In this document: positions 24,801-33,400 of the stretch, in pieces
Numbering within the stretch: position 1 is the stretch's first letter
Layout of the letters: every line of letters starts with the position of its first letter
NCBI RefSeq assembly: GCF_004027225.2
Contig: NC_044289.2
Span: 7,119,761-7,183,760 of the forward strand
Source of the DNA: Strigops habroptila
Lineage: Eukaryota > Chordata > Aves > Psittaciformes > Psittacidae
Direction: 5' to 3'
Length of the DNA: 64,000 nucleotides
Made by a program: the position numbers and the translations under genes
Notes under the pieces: model-generated
Databases searched by the model: none
The model's input: the letters and a program-made list of their open reading frames with translations, nothing else
What the model was told of the DNA's origin: nothing

Positions 24801-25023
24801 GCACTTTCCGCACCGCTGCCAGCCCCAGCGGGACGGGCGGCACTAACCAGGCCCAAGCGGGGCCTCTTCCGCCGCGGGCCGGGCCCAGGCTCACAAAGCC
24901 GGTCCGACGGCCCCGGCCGCGCTCCCGGCCGCGCTCCCCGCCGCCCCCTCGAACCTTCTCGACTTTGCGGGGGCCCTTGACCAGCTCATGGCGCTTGGGG
25001 ATGGTGCCGCCATCACACCCCAT
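778..25023 (-). CDS. RTF2: RTF2, replication termination factor 2 homologue, 3' partial
   Basis: RTF2 belongs to the eukaryotic Rtf2 family. These nuclear proteins act at stalled replication forks, and the human protein is removed from forks by DDI1/2 and the proteasome. Eight coding exons in the order 24955-25023, 23790-23884, 23591-23684, 23257-23396, 22012-22090, 4109-4222, 954-1008 and 778-870 splice in frame to 246 codons plus one base. The N-terminus MGCDGGTIPKRHELVKGP is near-identical to human. The RING-like Rtf2 domain follows (CRPIVACELG, then FICPVVGLEMNG, CGCVFSERAL and CGVPFQEEDV). After it comes a basic and polar tail. Human RTF2 is 306 aa, and the missing C-terminal exon (about 40-45 codons) must lie left of base 1. 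All introns are GT-AG; intron 1 has the weak donor GTTCGA. Intron 5 (17.8 kb) contains GCNT7 on the opposite strand. Confidence 0.95.
954..1008 (-). CDS. RTF2: RTF2 coding exon 7
   Basis: The exon encodes KSKKCKSEESASQQDTTE plus one base, with acceptor TTGTTTCAG and donor GTAAGG. It is a low-complexity lysine/serine/glutamate segment. Assignment rests on splice sites, phase and position more than on residue identity. Confidence 0.82.
1383..1605 (+). mobile_element. CR1 LINE fragment
   Basis: Diverged internal CR1 segment. The recognisable blocks are CTGTTGGAGCAAGTCCAGAG, GGCCACGAGGATGATCAG, CAGCCTGGAGAAGAGAAG and GGGGGCCTACAAGGATGCTG. It breaks off before the usual 3' tail. Confidence 0.88.
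2110..2166. repeat. AT-rich simple repeat
   Basis: Degenerate (TA)n run with the core ATATATGTATGCATATATAT, partly palindromic. Confidence 0.7.
4109..4222 (-). CDS. RTF2: RTF2 coding exon 6
   Basis: This exon has 38 codons: CGVPFQEEDVIILNGNKEDV, then a charged helix ending KLEK. The acceptor is AACCTTGAAG and the donor GTAATATT. It corresponds to the human segment CGAAFQEDDVIMLNGTKEDV. Confidence 0.92.
4442..4491. repeat. 25-bp tandem duplication
   Basis: Two identical copies of a 25-bp unit that begins CACAGAGCAAAATAATAGCA, at 4442-4466 and 4467-4491, in RTF2 intron 5. Perfect identity suggests a recent event. Confidence 0.9.
6670..7030 (+). mobile_element. CR1 LINE 3' fragment
   Basis: The largest CR1 piece in the window. 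It runs from GAGAAGAGAAGGCTGCGTGG through GGGGGCCTACAAGGATGCTG and the tail GGATGATCTTAAGGTCC-like block, and ends in CTATTCTATGATTCTATT. The reading frames across it are remnants of the LINE, not host genes. Confidence 0.96.
7511..7537. repeat. (GGA)n simple repeat
   Basis: Purine-rich run of GGGGGGAGGAGGAGG type inside RTF2 intron 5. Confidence 0.85.
8788..8866. repeat. 42-bp-period tandem duplication
   Basis: A 37-bp block (ATTTTAATCTAAGCTTTAAT and onward to ACAAAG) occurs at 8788-8824 and again, identical, at 8830-8866. Confidence 0.9.
11994..12969 (+). CDS. GCNT7: GCNT7 coding exon 1
   Basis: This exon encodes 325 codons plus one base, from MNPLDATKSGF to TLNRLN. The acceptor CCTTTCAG at 11937 leaves a 56-nt 5' UTR in the exon. 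The donor is AATG/GTAAGA at 12969/12970. The frame stays open past the donor to 13223, so an intron-retained transcript would encode a different C-terminus. Confidence 0.94.
11994..15062 (+). CDS. GCNT7: GCNT7, core-2-type N-acetylglucosaminyltransferase-like protein
   Basis: GCNT7 is a member of glycosyltransferase family 14 (core 2/I branching beta-1,6-GlcNAc transferases). Family members are type II Golgi membrane proteins that branch O-glycans or poly-LacNAc; the substrate of GCNT7 itself is not established. Exons 11994-12969, 14001-14096 and 14836-15062 join in frame to 432 codons plus stop; human GCNT7 is about 430 aa. Residues 10-27 form one hydrophobic signal anchor after a short cytosolic end. 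The catalytic domain shows ITIHKELEMF, IYCIHVDEKSP, NLCGQDYPIKTNKDI, TIYFGSAYYILTKEF and SPDEHYWVTLNR. Glu315 of SPDEH lines up with the proposed catalytic base of GCNT1. Conserved cysteines and several N-x-S/T sites are present. The gene is nested in RTF2 intron 5 on the opposite strand, and its intron 1 contains a solo LTR. Confidence 0.95.
12970..14000. other. GCNT7 intron 1
   Basis: GT-AG intron that holds the solo LTR plus about 130 bp of unique sequence before it and 330 bp after it. Confidence 0.85.
13103..13668 (+). mobile_element. solo LTR of an endogenous retrovirus, ERVL-like
   Basis: This is a 566-bp element bounded by TGTCCTGG and CCATGACA (TG...CA). It is flanked on both sides by the 5-bp duplication AACAT (13098-13102 and 13669-13673), so the ends are exact. 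A TATATAAA at 13362-13369 suggests plus orientation, the same as GCNT7, with a U3 of about 260 bp. No internal viral genes are present, as expected after LTR-LTR recombination. It sits in GCNT7 intron 1 and therefore inside RTF2 intron 5. I recognise the sequence type from avian genomes, but the subfamily name would need a repeat-library search. Confidence 0.93.
14001..14096 (+). CDS. GCNT7: GCNT7 coding exon 2
   Basis: The exon encodes DAPGATPHADWEGNIRAIKW and RDQEGTVHKGCK. It starts after TTTTTAAAG and ends before GTAATG. The segment matches the family's GxxxxASW-GNLRAIKW region with its conserved cysteine. Confidence 0.93.
14836..15062 (+). CDS. GCNT7: GCNT7 coding exon 3 and stop
   Basis: After TTTGCAG the exon encodes GHYIRDICVYGLGDLQWIIE, SPHLFANKFEPATYPLVVDC and a tail that ends MKLNV at the TGA 15060-15062. 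The C-x-YG-GDL-W and LFANKF motifs are hallmarks of the GCNT family C-terminus. Confidence 0.95.
15189..15194 (+). terminator. GCNT7: candidate GCNT7 polyadenylation signal
   Basis: AATAAA lies 127 bases after the GCNT7 stop. A second AATAAA occurs near 15385. Which one is used cannot be told from sequence alone. Confidence 0.45.
21900..21962. repeat. degenerate TG/TA microsatellite
   Basis: Mixed GTGTGTGTATATATATG and ACACACATACA stretch, about 60 bp, close to RTF2 exon 5. Confidence 0.8.
22012..22090 (-). CDS. RTF2: RTF2 coding exon 5
   Basis: This exon encodes FCFLRNCGCVFSERALKEIK and then SEVCHK, with acceptor CTTTGAAG and donor GTGAGT. The human protein, as I recall it, has RCCGCVF where this bird has RNCGCVF; the remaining CGC cysteines and the following C-x-H are kept. 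The exon precedes the 17.8-kb intron that hosts GCNT7. Confidence 0.92.
22091..23256. other. RTF2 intron 4
   Basis: 1.2-kb GT-AG intron that contains the CR1 at 22378-22577 and otherwise AT-rich unique sequence. Confidence 0.8.
22378..22577 (-). mobile_element. CR1 LINE 3' fragment
   Basis: Reverse-oriented CR1 tail. It begins with CACAGAATCACAGA, then GGTTAGAAGGGACCTTGAAG, CCCTGCCATGGGCAGGGACA and GGCCTTGAACACTGCCAGGG. It is in RTF2 intron 4. Confidence 0.95.
23257..23396 (-). CDS. RTF2: RTF2 coding exon 4
   Basis: The exon starts after TTTTTCAG and encodes NVTELKLADNPAW through FICPVVGLEMNGRH. It ends in phase 2 before GTCAGT. The ICPVVGLEMNG segment is the most conserved part of the family. 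Confidence 0.93.
23591..23684 (-). CDS. RTF2: RTF2 coding exon 3
   Basis: The exon starts after TATTACAG and encodes LYNKDAIIEFLLDKSADK and then AASHIKSIK, close to human LYNKDAVIEFLLDKSAEK. The donor is GTAAAC. Confidence 0.93.
23790..23884 (-). CDS. RTF2: RTF2 coding exon 2
   Basis: The exon starts after CCTTCAG and reads VDKNAELVAKWHYCALSQ, then CRPIVACELG. It ends in phase 2 at GGCAG before GTATGAA. It carries the first cysteine-containing segments of the Rtf2 zinc-binding domain. Confidence 0.93.
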
Positions 25024-25520
25024 CTCGCTCCCCGCAGCACCGCGCTTCCGCCTTCGCTTCCTCACAGCGTAAACACGTCCGGAGCTGAGAAGCACTTCCG
25101 GCGCGCGCGGAGAGTGTCATCGCTGCTCCATAGCAACCAGCCGGCTGGGGGCGTGGCCACAGCCAAGGAGGCGGGGGGGGGCGGGGCGGGCGAGTCCATG
25201 GGGCGGTGGCGAAGGGGAGCGGGACGTACCACCGCGCGCAGGAGGGGTGCAATGGCTCCTCATGGGGTGGGTCGCCCGGCGGCTCCTCCCTGCCCGCACC
25301 TCACCGCAGCGGGATTCCCCCTTTGTTGTGAGGAAACCCGCCATCAGACACCTATTTTGGGGGATTTATGGCCAAACGAGGTGTTGCAGCGGGTGGGCCG
25401 CGGGGTGCCCCTGCTCGCCTCAGCCCTGCCCGGGCCGCTGAGCCAGGAGCGGCGGTGACGGAGCACGGCAGGGGCGAGTGCGGTAGGAACGGGCAGAGCC
25501 GGGTTGCGGTGCGGTTACCG
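24840..25520 (-). promoter_or_regulatory. RTF2: RTF2 CpG-island promoter
   Basis: GC- and CpG-rich block around the RTF2 start codon. An ETS/GABP-type site CACTTCCGG lies at 25093-25101, about 70 bp upstream of the ATG. An RFX-like half site CCATAGCAACC is near 25126-25136. A run of guanines (GGCGGGGGGGGGCGGGGCGG type, 25165-25190) could form a G-quadruplex. No TATA box is evident. The long open frames across this island on both strands reflect stop-poor GC-rich sequence. Confidence 0.85.
24955..25023 (-). CDS. RTF2: RTF2 coding exon 1
   Basis: This exon encodes residues 1-23, starting at the ATG at 25023-25021 and ending KVEK. An in-frame open stretch continues upstream, but homology fixes the start at MGCDGG. 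The donor GTTCGA is unusual, yet the next exon resumes exactly at the following residue (VDKNAELV). Confidence 0.93.
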
Positions 25521-26009
25521 CAGCGAGCTGTGCAAACAGCGCTGTTGACAAATACCGGCGCTTAAATAACGGTATAAACTGTGGCGGCTGCCAACTGAAG
25601 GTGAAGCGGAGGAAGATGAGGAGCTGGATTTCCACAGCGTGTGCACCGCAGCAGTGCCAATTCGCTGTAACTGCTCACAAAAATAATTGTCCAGGGCAAA
25701 GACACAGGTACAGCACTGCCAAGAAAGGCCTGGCTTTGAAATTTCAGATAAAACCTTTAAAATAAATTAGTCGGGAACATCACAAATAACACAGGAGCAC
25801 TGTTGTAGTTCAGATCCAGTCTGTCTGGGGATAAAGTGTGACAAGTTGCACAGACCAACATAGTACAGGCTGCTCTGAGAGCCCTAGCATCTTCTTTCCC
25901 ATTTGCAAGGCTTTGGTCCAAAGCCTCTGCTTGTTCAGTGACTAAAATTGTTGTTTCAGCTGGAGCAATGCTCTGAACAGTGTCAGGCTGCGGCAGGACG
26001 ACTGTTCCA

Positions 26010-26322
26010 GGAATTAAAGGGTAGCTACAAAGAAGAAGGAGAGGCTCCCTTTTTACCAGGAGTCACATGGAAAAGGCAAGAGGTGATGGGGACAAGTCAC
26101 TCCTGAGGAGATTACAACGGAACACAAGAGGGAAGTATTTCTCGATGAAAATGATCAGCCTGAATCTCCCCAGAGAAGTGGTGGATTCCCCAACCTGGAC
26201 ATTGTTAATACTCAGCTGGACAGGGTGTTGGGACATCCTGTCTAGGTTATGCTTTGCCTAGGAAGGTTGGACCAGATGATCCTTGAGGTCCCTTCCAACC
26301 TGGTGTTCTATGATTCTATGCT
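26010..26322 (+). mobile_element. CR1 LINE 3' fragment, diverged
   Basis: Ends with GGTTGGACCAGATGATCCTT, then GAGGTCCCTTCCAACCTGGT and TTCTATGATTCTATG, a typical CR1 3' end. The 5' part is more diverged, so the left boundary is approximate. Confidence 0.9.
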
Positions 26323-26806
26323 GATATGTAGCTCCCTGTAGATTTACCAGGAGCCAGGACTCCTCCAAATCTACTCTCCTCTGTGCTCAGCTACCAGCTG
26401 GAGCATTTCCCATTAACATCTAGGATATGTGTAGTACCTGCCAGATTTTGGCCTAGAATACATTCATCACATTCGTGTATTAAAAAAAAAAAAAATAAAA
26501 TTATCTCTGCTGTTTGAAAAAAAATTATTGTAATTAGAGATAGTGAGTAAAGTCTTCAGGAAACGATGATGGGATATTATAAATAACAGAACATTGTGCA
26601 GCAAATTTAAAAAGAGACTTTACGTACCTGAATAAGAAAATAAAAAAAAAAGGAAAAAATATTTATCTGACCTATATAGAAATTAAAAAATAAGAAATCA
26701 GCCAGATGATAAAATAATTTTGCTCTAATACACAACAAACGTTCCTGCCCAGCCACTAAGATGACATTTTCAGGCAGGATCTGAACAATGGTGAAGAAAA
26801 TACAGA

Positions 26807-26812
26807 TTTAAT
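26807..26812 (-). terminator. CASS4: candidate CASS4 polyadenylation signal
   Basis: ATTAAA on the minus strand, 194 bases after the stop codon. It is a weak variant; other AT-rich hexamers lie further on. Confidence 0.3.
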
Positions 26813-27005
26813 TCTACAAATCATCTGCATCTGCTGCTGTGTGGATCTCCACCTGCTAAAAGTGCACCAGCACCCAGGGAACTGCCCGGCAGGAGTTCTT
26901 AGAGGTGACTGAAAGTTAGTGTCATTGAGCTGCTTTTGCCTGCCTTGGCTGCCACATGCCAGAGAAGCAGCAACAATGGAGAATCTGTAAAAACAGCAGT
27001 GTATT

Positions 27006-27419
27006 TCACTCCATCATTGCTCTAAACTGCTGTGTGTATTTAGACAGCTCCTCAGTTTGGTCCTGAAGTTCCCTCATGGCATCTGCATTTGGATATTGTA
27101 TTGCAGCATTTTTAGTGGCGAGAGCCAGATTCTTCAAGAGGCTGCAGAATCGGCTGCTGCTGTGGAGAACGTCGTTCCGAGCATCCCTGTCTTGAGTCTC
27201 CTGGCACAGAGAATCCACTAACTTTTGTCCCACCATAATGATCAATTTGCTGTGGGATATGAAAACTTCGGGTGGCTGATTGTTGTTCAGACTCATAGTA
27301 AATACACCAATTGCTTTGTGAAGTGCACTGAAACACAGCCTGCAGTGCTCGGGGAGAGCTATTTTCTTTCCAGAGTCCTGCTTGCTTTGAATCACAGTCT
27401 TCTTTGCAGATGGCAAAAC
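27006..27419 (-). CDS. CASS4: CASS4 coding exon 7, C-terminal FAT-like domain and stop
   Basis: After TTTTTCCAG the exon starts VLPSAKKTVI, continues LPEHCRLCFSALHKAIGVF, SHSKLIIMVGQKLVDSLCQE and LALATKNAA, and ends AMME at the TGA (27008-27006). It aligns throughout with the human C-terminus. Confidence 0.95.
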   Translation of the reverse strand, partial: VLPSAKKTVIQSKQDSGKKIALPEHCRLCFSALHKAIGVFTMSLNNNQPPEVFISHSKLIIMVGQKLVDSLCQETQDRDARNDVLHSSSRFCSLLKNLALATKNAAIQYPNADAMRELQDQTEELSKYTQQFRAMME

Positions 27420-30400
27420 CTGGAAAAAGGGTTAAAAATAAAAAAGAAAAGACTCAGCTTGGTGGCACACCGATTGTTTATTTACTCTGTCTGATATCCT
27501 TCACTTGCAGGGAGTTTTGTTAGTTAATAGTCTCCAAATTGCCCCATCCCAGGAGTCTTTTACAATCATTTCTCTTTCCATAACGTACTCAACTTCAAAG
27601 TGGTATTTTCTCCTGATTGTCACTGAACACAGTTTTAATAATGGATAGCACACAAAGTGCTGTAGTGAAACATCAATCCTTTATACGGTCTGGACTTCAG
27701 GGTTTCTGATAGCACAAAACACTCAGACTTGATCTTTAATGGTGCTGACTTCATGAGGGCTATGAATGATTAAAACTGTACAACAGCAGAGTCAATCCTT
27801 ATACCAATGGTATACAAGGTATTTTGAACTACTCTCACAGCCCTATCCCATATGATACACAAAGGCAAGCAAATAAATAGTATAACTTTAAACTATAGTG
27901 GTTCATTCCATTTGAGGAAAATAAATATTTTCCACAGGTTTTCAGCAGTAATTCTAAGAACTAGTTCTGGAAAAATTAACTAGGAGAAACCAACTTGATC
28001 TGTGTGTATAAATATGCGTGTCCAAACGCAAATTACTTTGAATTTTAGCAAGCACAGGAATCAGGGGCAGGGAGTCCTCGTAAGTAATAGTTTTCAAAAT
28101 CAGAAATACCTTTGGTTTCGAATCTGTACTCTTCTTTGCTACTTCTTTACCTGAAATGATTTTCTGTGCCTGTTACAAATCAAAACGAAAGCAAATTTGA
28201 AACGATTTACATAAAATATTTAAACATAAATGTGTTTTTCCTCTTCTTTCAGTGCGGAACAACTACTTGCTATGCAGCCTTCATGTTGCAACAAAAATAG
28301 TATGTTTATTAGAAGCGACTATAGGGTTTTTCCTACTAAAAATTTCATGTCTGATCCAGCAAGAGCTAAGACTGAAACCAACACTGACAAAACATAACAT
28401 TTCTGAAATTCTAAGGAAGGGCCAGCATTGTTTTGTGAAACCAAGAAAGTTACATTCTTGTAGACATTTCATTAATTGTAAGGGGAATGATTCTAATAAA
28501 CATCCAAAATGCTCGTAACAAATAAATCTCATAATTCACAGTAAGAGTTTAATTTGTTAAAGCAAAACCTTCTACTAAAGCATGTTTTCCAATATACCTC
28601 AAGTTAGAACGTGAACATCTCCTGTAGTGTCATGGCAGAGTCAAACAAAACATACTGGCAAGAAGAGAACTAGTAGTTAGAAGCAGCAAATTGGCAATCC
28701 CCAGCTAGAAGCTAAAAATCATTTCTTAGTGCTGGCTGCCTGACTAAATTCTCAAATGCCATTTCAAATGATCATTCTACATGTGCCATCCAGCACTCTA
28801 ACAAAATCCCGAATTCATGTGAAGTCTGGAAAATAGAAGTAGTTCAAACTGAATTTGGCATTAACACAAAGATATAATAGTGCTAATAGCTTAATGCTTG
28901 CAAACCATGAAGAATGTAGCTAGCTAGTAAAATCCGGTTATACTAACCTGTAACTGAACATAATCACAGTCCTCAGTGGCGTTTTCTTTTGGCTTCTCAG
29001 AAGAGACCTGACTTTGGTTGGATTTATCAGGAGTATTTGTTTGAAGGGAATCAATTTCTGTTCTTCTTGGCACTGTGATTTGTTTTGCCATTTTGTATTC
29101 TGGGATTGCTTTTGATTGTTTCATTTCTTGTTCCTTCTCATTCTTGCTGAAGAGGAGCTTTCCATTGGCAATGATGATGGATACAAACCTCTTGATATCA
29201 TCTGGAATCGTGCGGGCTACCATAACAAAGCGATCAAGATCATCTGGGTTGTTCTGAGGTTTCCTGAGGACCAAAGCCTCTAGTGACCAGTTGCAGTTGT
29301 TTAGAGCTTCTCTTGTTTCTGTTAAAATTTTGAAGGAGTTTGTAAGAATTTCTAGCTGTTTTTTAATTCTGGTCTGAAGTTTGTTATCAGTGAGGTAAGA
29401 GGCATTTACTTTTACAAGTTGAGCAAAGGCCAAGAATTCTCCCAGCGATACTTTTACATGATCGACTGCTCTATGGATTTCCTCAATGCTTTTCTCTAGA
29501 TGTTCTTGTAACCTCCATTTACTACTCACAAAGATCATTAAACTTGCAACTGAGCTGGATACACTGTGCTGCAATCTAGTCAGGGTCTCTATGGCTACCT
29601 CGAGGTCCAGTTTAATTTCTTTGGCAGGCTCTTCTGATGATGAGATAGAAAAAGACTCACCAGAAGAGTTTGAGGATGTAGAGACTGTGCTGGTTCTGCT
29701 GTCCACACTAGAAACAGATAATCTGTCTTGTTCTAATTTAGCATCTCTTGAAAGCTGTGGAGGAGCACTGTATGCTTGGTCTCCAGAACTATCGCTGCTT
29801 TTTTCCAGCTCTTTCTTGGACTCCACAGCAGTGGGCAGACTTTTTGGAATATCGTAAACGTTCTCTTCAGAGATCTGATTCTCAGCCTTTGGAGCCAGGA
29901 GAACTGGGGGAACATCACAGCTACCGTTTTGTGGCAAAAGGAGCACGTCCCGTGAGGATGGAACATCATAAAGATGGATATCTGGAAATGTTAATTTCCG
30001 TTGTGTTGGTGGAATATTATATAACTGTGGATTTACAACTTTGGCTTCAGTATTTGTTGTTAGCGCCTTGTACCTGGCTGGTGGTATGTCATACAGCACC
30101 TGGTTCTCCAGGGAGTGGCCAGAAGGGTTTTGTTTTAATCCTATGTTTTCAGGTGATACTGGAATATCATAAATCCATTCTGACTTCCGAGGATTTGGCA
30201 AAGTATTGTAATGGCCCCAGCACTTTTTCTGAGATTCATTTTCTGAAACATCACTTTCTCTTTTGGGAGGGACATCATATAACTGCAACAGAGCACACAG
30301 GAGTTATAAACCGTGGTTTGAAACAAGAAACAAAACTAAATTTTTAGAGCATGTAAAGGTGTGCAACTCTCAAATAACTGCAATAAGCAATACAGGTTTG

Positions 30401-33400
30401 CTAAGATGGGGACAGAACTTGCCCCATGCCTTGAAAAATGTCTGTGTACAGCTGAAGTCTAAGTTGGAAAACGTGAATGCAGGACCACTTCTTGTGTAAG
30501 AAAATCCAGACTAATACTAACAGGCACTTCAGGTGAGATTGTACCTGGATGCTTTACACACGTGAAGCACAAGCACGAGCGAGTGCAAGGAGCTATAGGT
30601 CTGTGCAACAATAAATATCTGAAGGAACTGATCTGTAATAAATATTTTAGAAAGAACTGGCCAGGTCAGGCTTCCCCATTTGCAGAAGATGTGTGTGAGA
30701 GGGCAACCCAGACACAGGTGTTTCAGACCAAAGCCAGAATTTTCCAAATTGCCCACAAACAAAGAATTCTAAGAAAATTTGATTTTGGAAGCAGCGATAA
30801 ACTGTGTCTCTGGAAGGAAATCTGCTCCCAGGCTGTTGCAGCTGGTGGGTACAGTTGCTAACAGCCATGAAAGTATCAGGAATGTCAGCTTTAGTGAGCA
30901 ATTGCCCATATGCCAGCACCCCAGTTCTGGGTAGCACCAGTCCTACTGTCACAGCTGAACGGGTTCTGCGCAAAGCTGGTTTCTCTAGTCGTGAGGCAGC
31001 CATGAACCTGCAGCATTTCTCTTTAAATCCACAAGACCAGGAAGCCTCGGATTTCCTGTGCTGGGGTAGTCTGCCCCAAGATCCCGTATCTTAGCGCTGG
31101 GCATGTGTGCTAAGGAGCCTGTAAAAATTCTCCTGGATCTTAAAACTATTCAGGAAACCTGAAGTATTTGGCACTCAACTAATAAAGAGTTTTCCATTGA
31201 GGCATTTTCTTTGTTGTGAAATTTCAGATCAGCCCTTTTTTCAAGGATGGTACTTGTCAAACGGTGGGGAGGGAAGAGATGGGAAGCCTGAGCCACCCCT
31301 CAAAACCAGGTGTGCTCCACTCCCAAAAAAGGTGTCAGGAGAGTGCTGCATGGAATAGGGACCATTCGTTTCTATTTGCTTAAACATTACAGACATTCAA
31401 GAATGTAAGGTACTGAATTTGCTTGTCACACTGTCATAAAAAGAAGTCAAGGCAAGAGATGTTGCTGCCTGCAATCTAAAAAGCAAACACAATCACAGAG
31501 GTAGCCTTAGTCCTGGTAGGTACCATGACTATCCAGGGGCCAGGCAGCATTTGTCTCTTTAATAGGAAGGACAAAGCACTATACTGAAGATGTGCTGGTC
31601 TTACCCCTGCCATCGCCTTGAGGGAGCACATGTGTGCAACATCACAGTAATGAGAGATTATTCTCTTGTGTCCAGCAAGCCTTACTTACGTTGCCCACTG
31701 GTGAGTCTTTCTGGGTAACACCTCCTGCCTTTTCTGGGCTGGACAGGATGTTGTAAAGCTGCTTCTGCTCCTCCTGGAAACACTCGGTGGATCTGACTGG
31801 CACAGAGCCCTTTCGTGCGGGGGGCAGAGTGGCACCACTCTGGTCAAAGGGAATAAAAAGCAGGTTGACTTCAACCCTGTTGAGACCCCACTGAAGACTG
31901 GTACAGAATCAAAGGCTTTCAGGTCATATACTGAATGGCGCAAGGCAGCCACCACCTAATTGCCTAACTTTGGGTCTGAGAAGGGATCACTGTACAAAGT
32001 GGGTAACCCAAAGGAGTTTGTGGATAACCTGACAATAAATGAATTAGAGTGGGTTCAACCCTGCAGTGTCAGGAGCATAAGGTGTGTGGGGAGGCTCTGT
32101 GGACATGCTCCAGTCCCACACGCACCTTCGCGTGGTAGATGATTGGATGGGACCTGGCATCTGTCCCATCCTGGTGACGTGCACAGGCTGCAGTGAGACG
32201 TAGAGGCAATACGGTGACATTTGCTCTCCCCAGCATGTTATCAAGAGCAAGATCGTGTAACAGGAGGCTTCAGCAGTAGATGCAATCAACATGTTGCCCT
32301 TACCCTGAGTATGCCTAATCCCTTGCATTTTCTTGCTCAGGAGGCAAGTGGTGTGGGTGACATATAGTTTCTTTTTGTACATGCACTAGTGACTCCTCTA
32401 TAAACATCTTGAAATCTTCGTGATCAAATGACACAGAGACAAAGCATATTTCCTGATGGATAAACCAAGGCAGAGGGGCTTACACTCTGATACTGAGAAT
32501 TCATCTGTGCCCTGGAACTCAGTAATGGTAAAACAAGAAGTGTTTCTTAGAAACATACCAGATTTAAGATACATTTCTCTAAATGTCTACCAAACTCAAA
32601 AGAGAACTGCTTTACATCTTGAACTTCCCTAAAAATAGATTATTTTCTGCCAAATTCTACAAAAAGTGAACAGGAAAACACCAGAATTTACCTTAAACTC
32701 TATTCTGAGGTCCTGCAGAGTCAGAGCTGCAGGAGGGACCATGGCTGGACTCACCTGCATGAGCAAGGACTCCCGGCGCTGTGTGGATGGAACATCATAT
32801 ACCTCACTCCTGATATTTGGGACTGAAGCCCGGCACGCTCTTGGGAGAGTAAACAGATGCTTAGAGGGGGAGAAAAAACAACAGTGAGAGAGCTGCAGCG
32901 AGCACTAAGCTCAGGACATCTTTGGAAACTCAAGTTAGTTGAATAGGCCACTGTCGGAGTAATCACTCTTAAGTGATTAAAAACCTTCCAGCTTTTCACT
33001 GATGGCGATAGACAGGAACTGACCTTACAAGTCTGCATGGTGTTTTTTCCCCCAGAATTCTCCTTTGCCAGCATTTCTGCTTTATTTCAGATAAGAATTG
33101 GCACATAGAAAGCAAAGGCGATCTGCCTTACTAGCCATGGGAAGGAAAAGATTTAGAGAAAACCCAGCTTATCACTTAAATCTTTAGACTATCCAAAAGC
33201 AGAACCACTAAATAAAGAACGTGGGGGAATTTCTACTTCTCCAGGCCCACAGAGCCATCAGGTCAAGTCATATTTAGTGGAAGTAAGAGCAGCAAAAAGG
33301 TGTGGGCTGAGACACATTATTCTGTATTTATGAAAGACTGACTCATTTGGAAGGAGTAACCTTGATGTCCTGTCCAGCTCCATGAATAGAGAAGTCTGAT

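Larger units (their letters stand above)
25521..27005. other. spacer between RTF2 promoter and CASS4 3' end
   Basis: Contains a CR1 at about 26010-26322 and A-rich stretches near 26480 and 26640. Part of the right side should be CASS4 3' UTR. No gene was recognised. Confidence 0.65.

Noticed and set aside
24988-25458. Plus-strand open frames diverging from the RTF2 promoter
   Set aside because: GC-rich, stop-poor promoter sequence without any recognised protein family.
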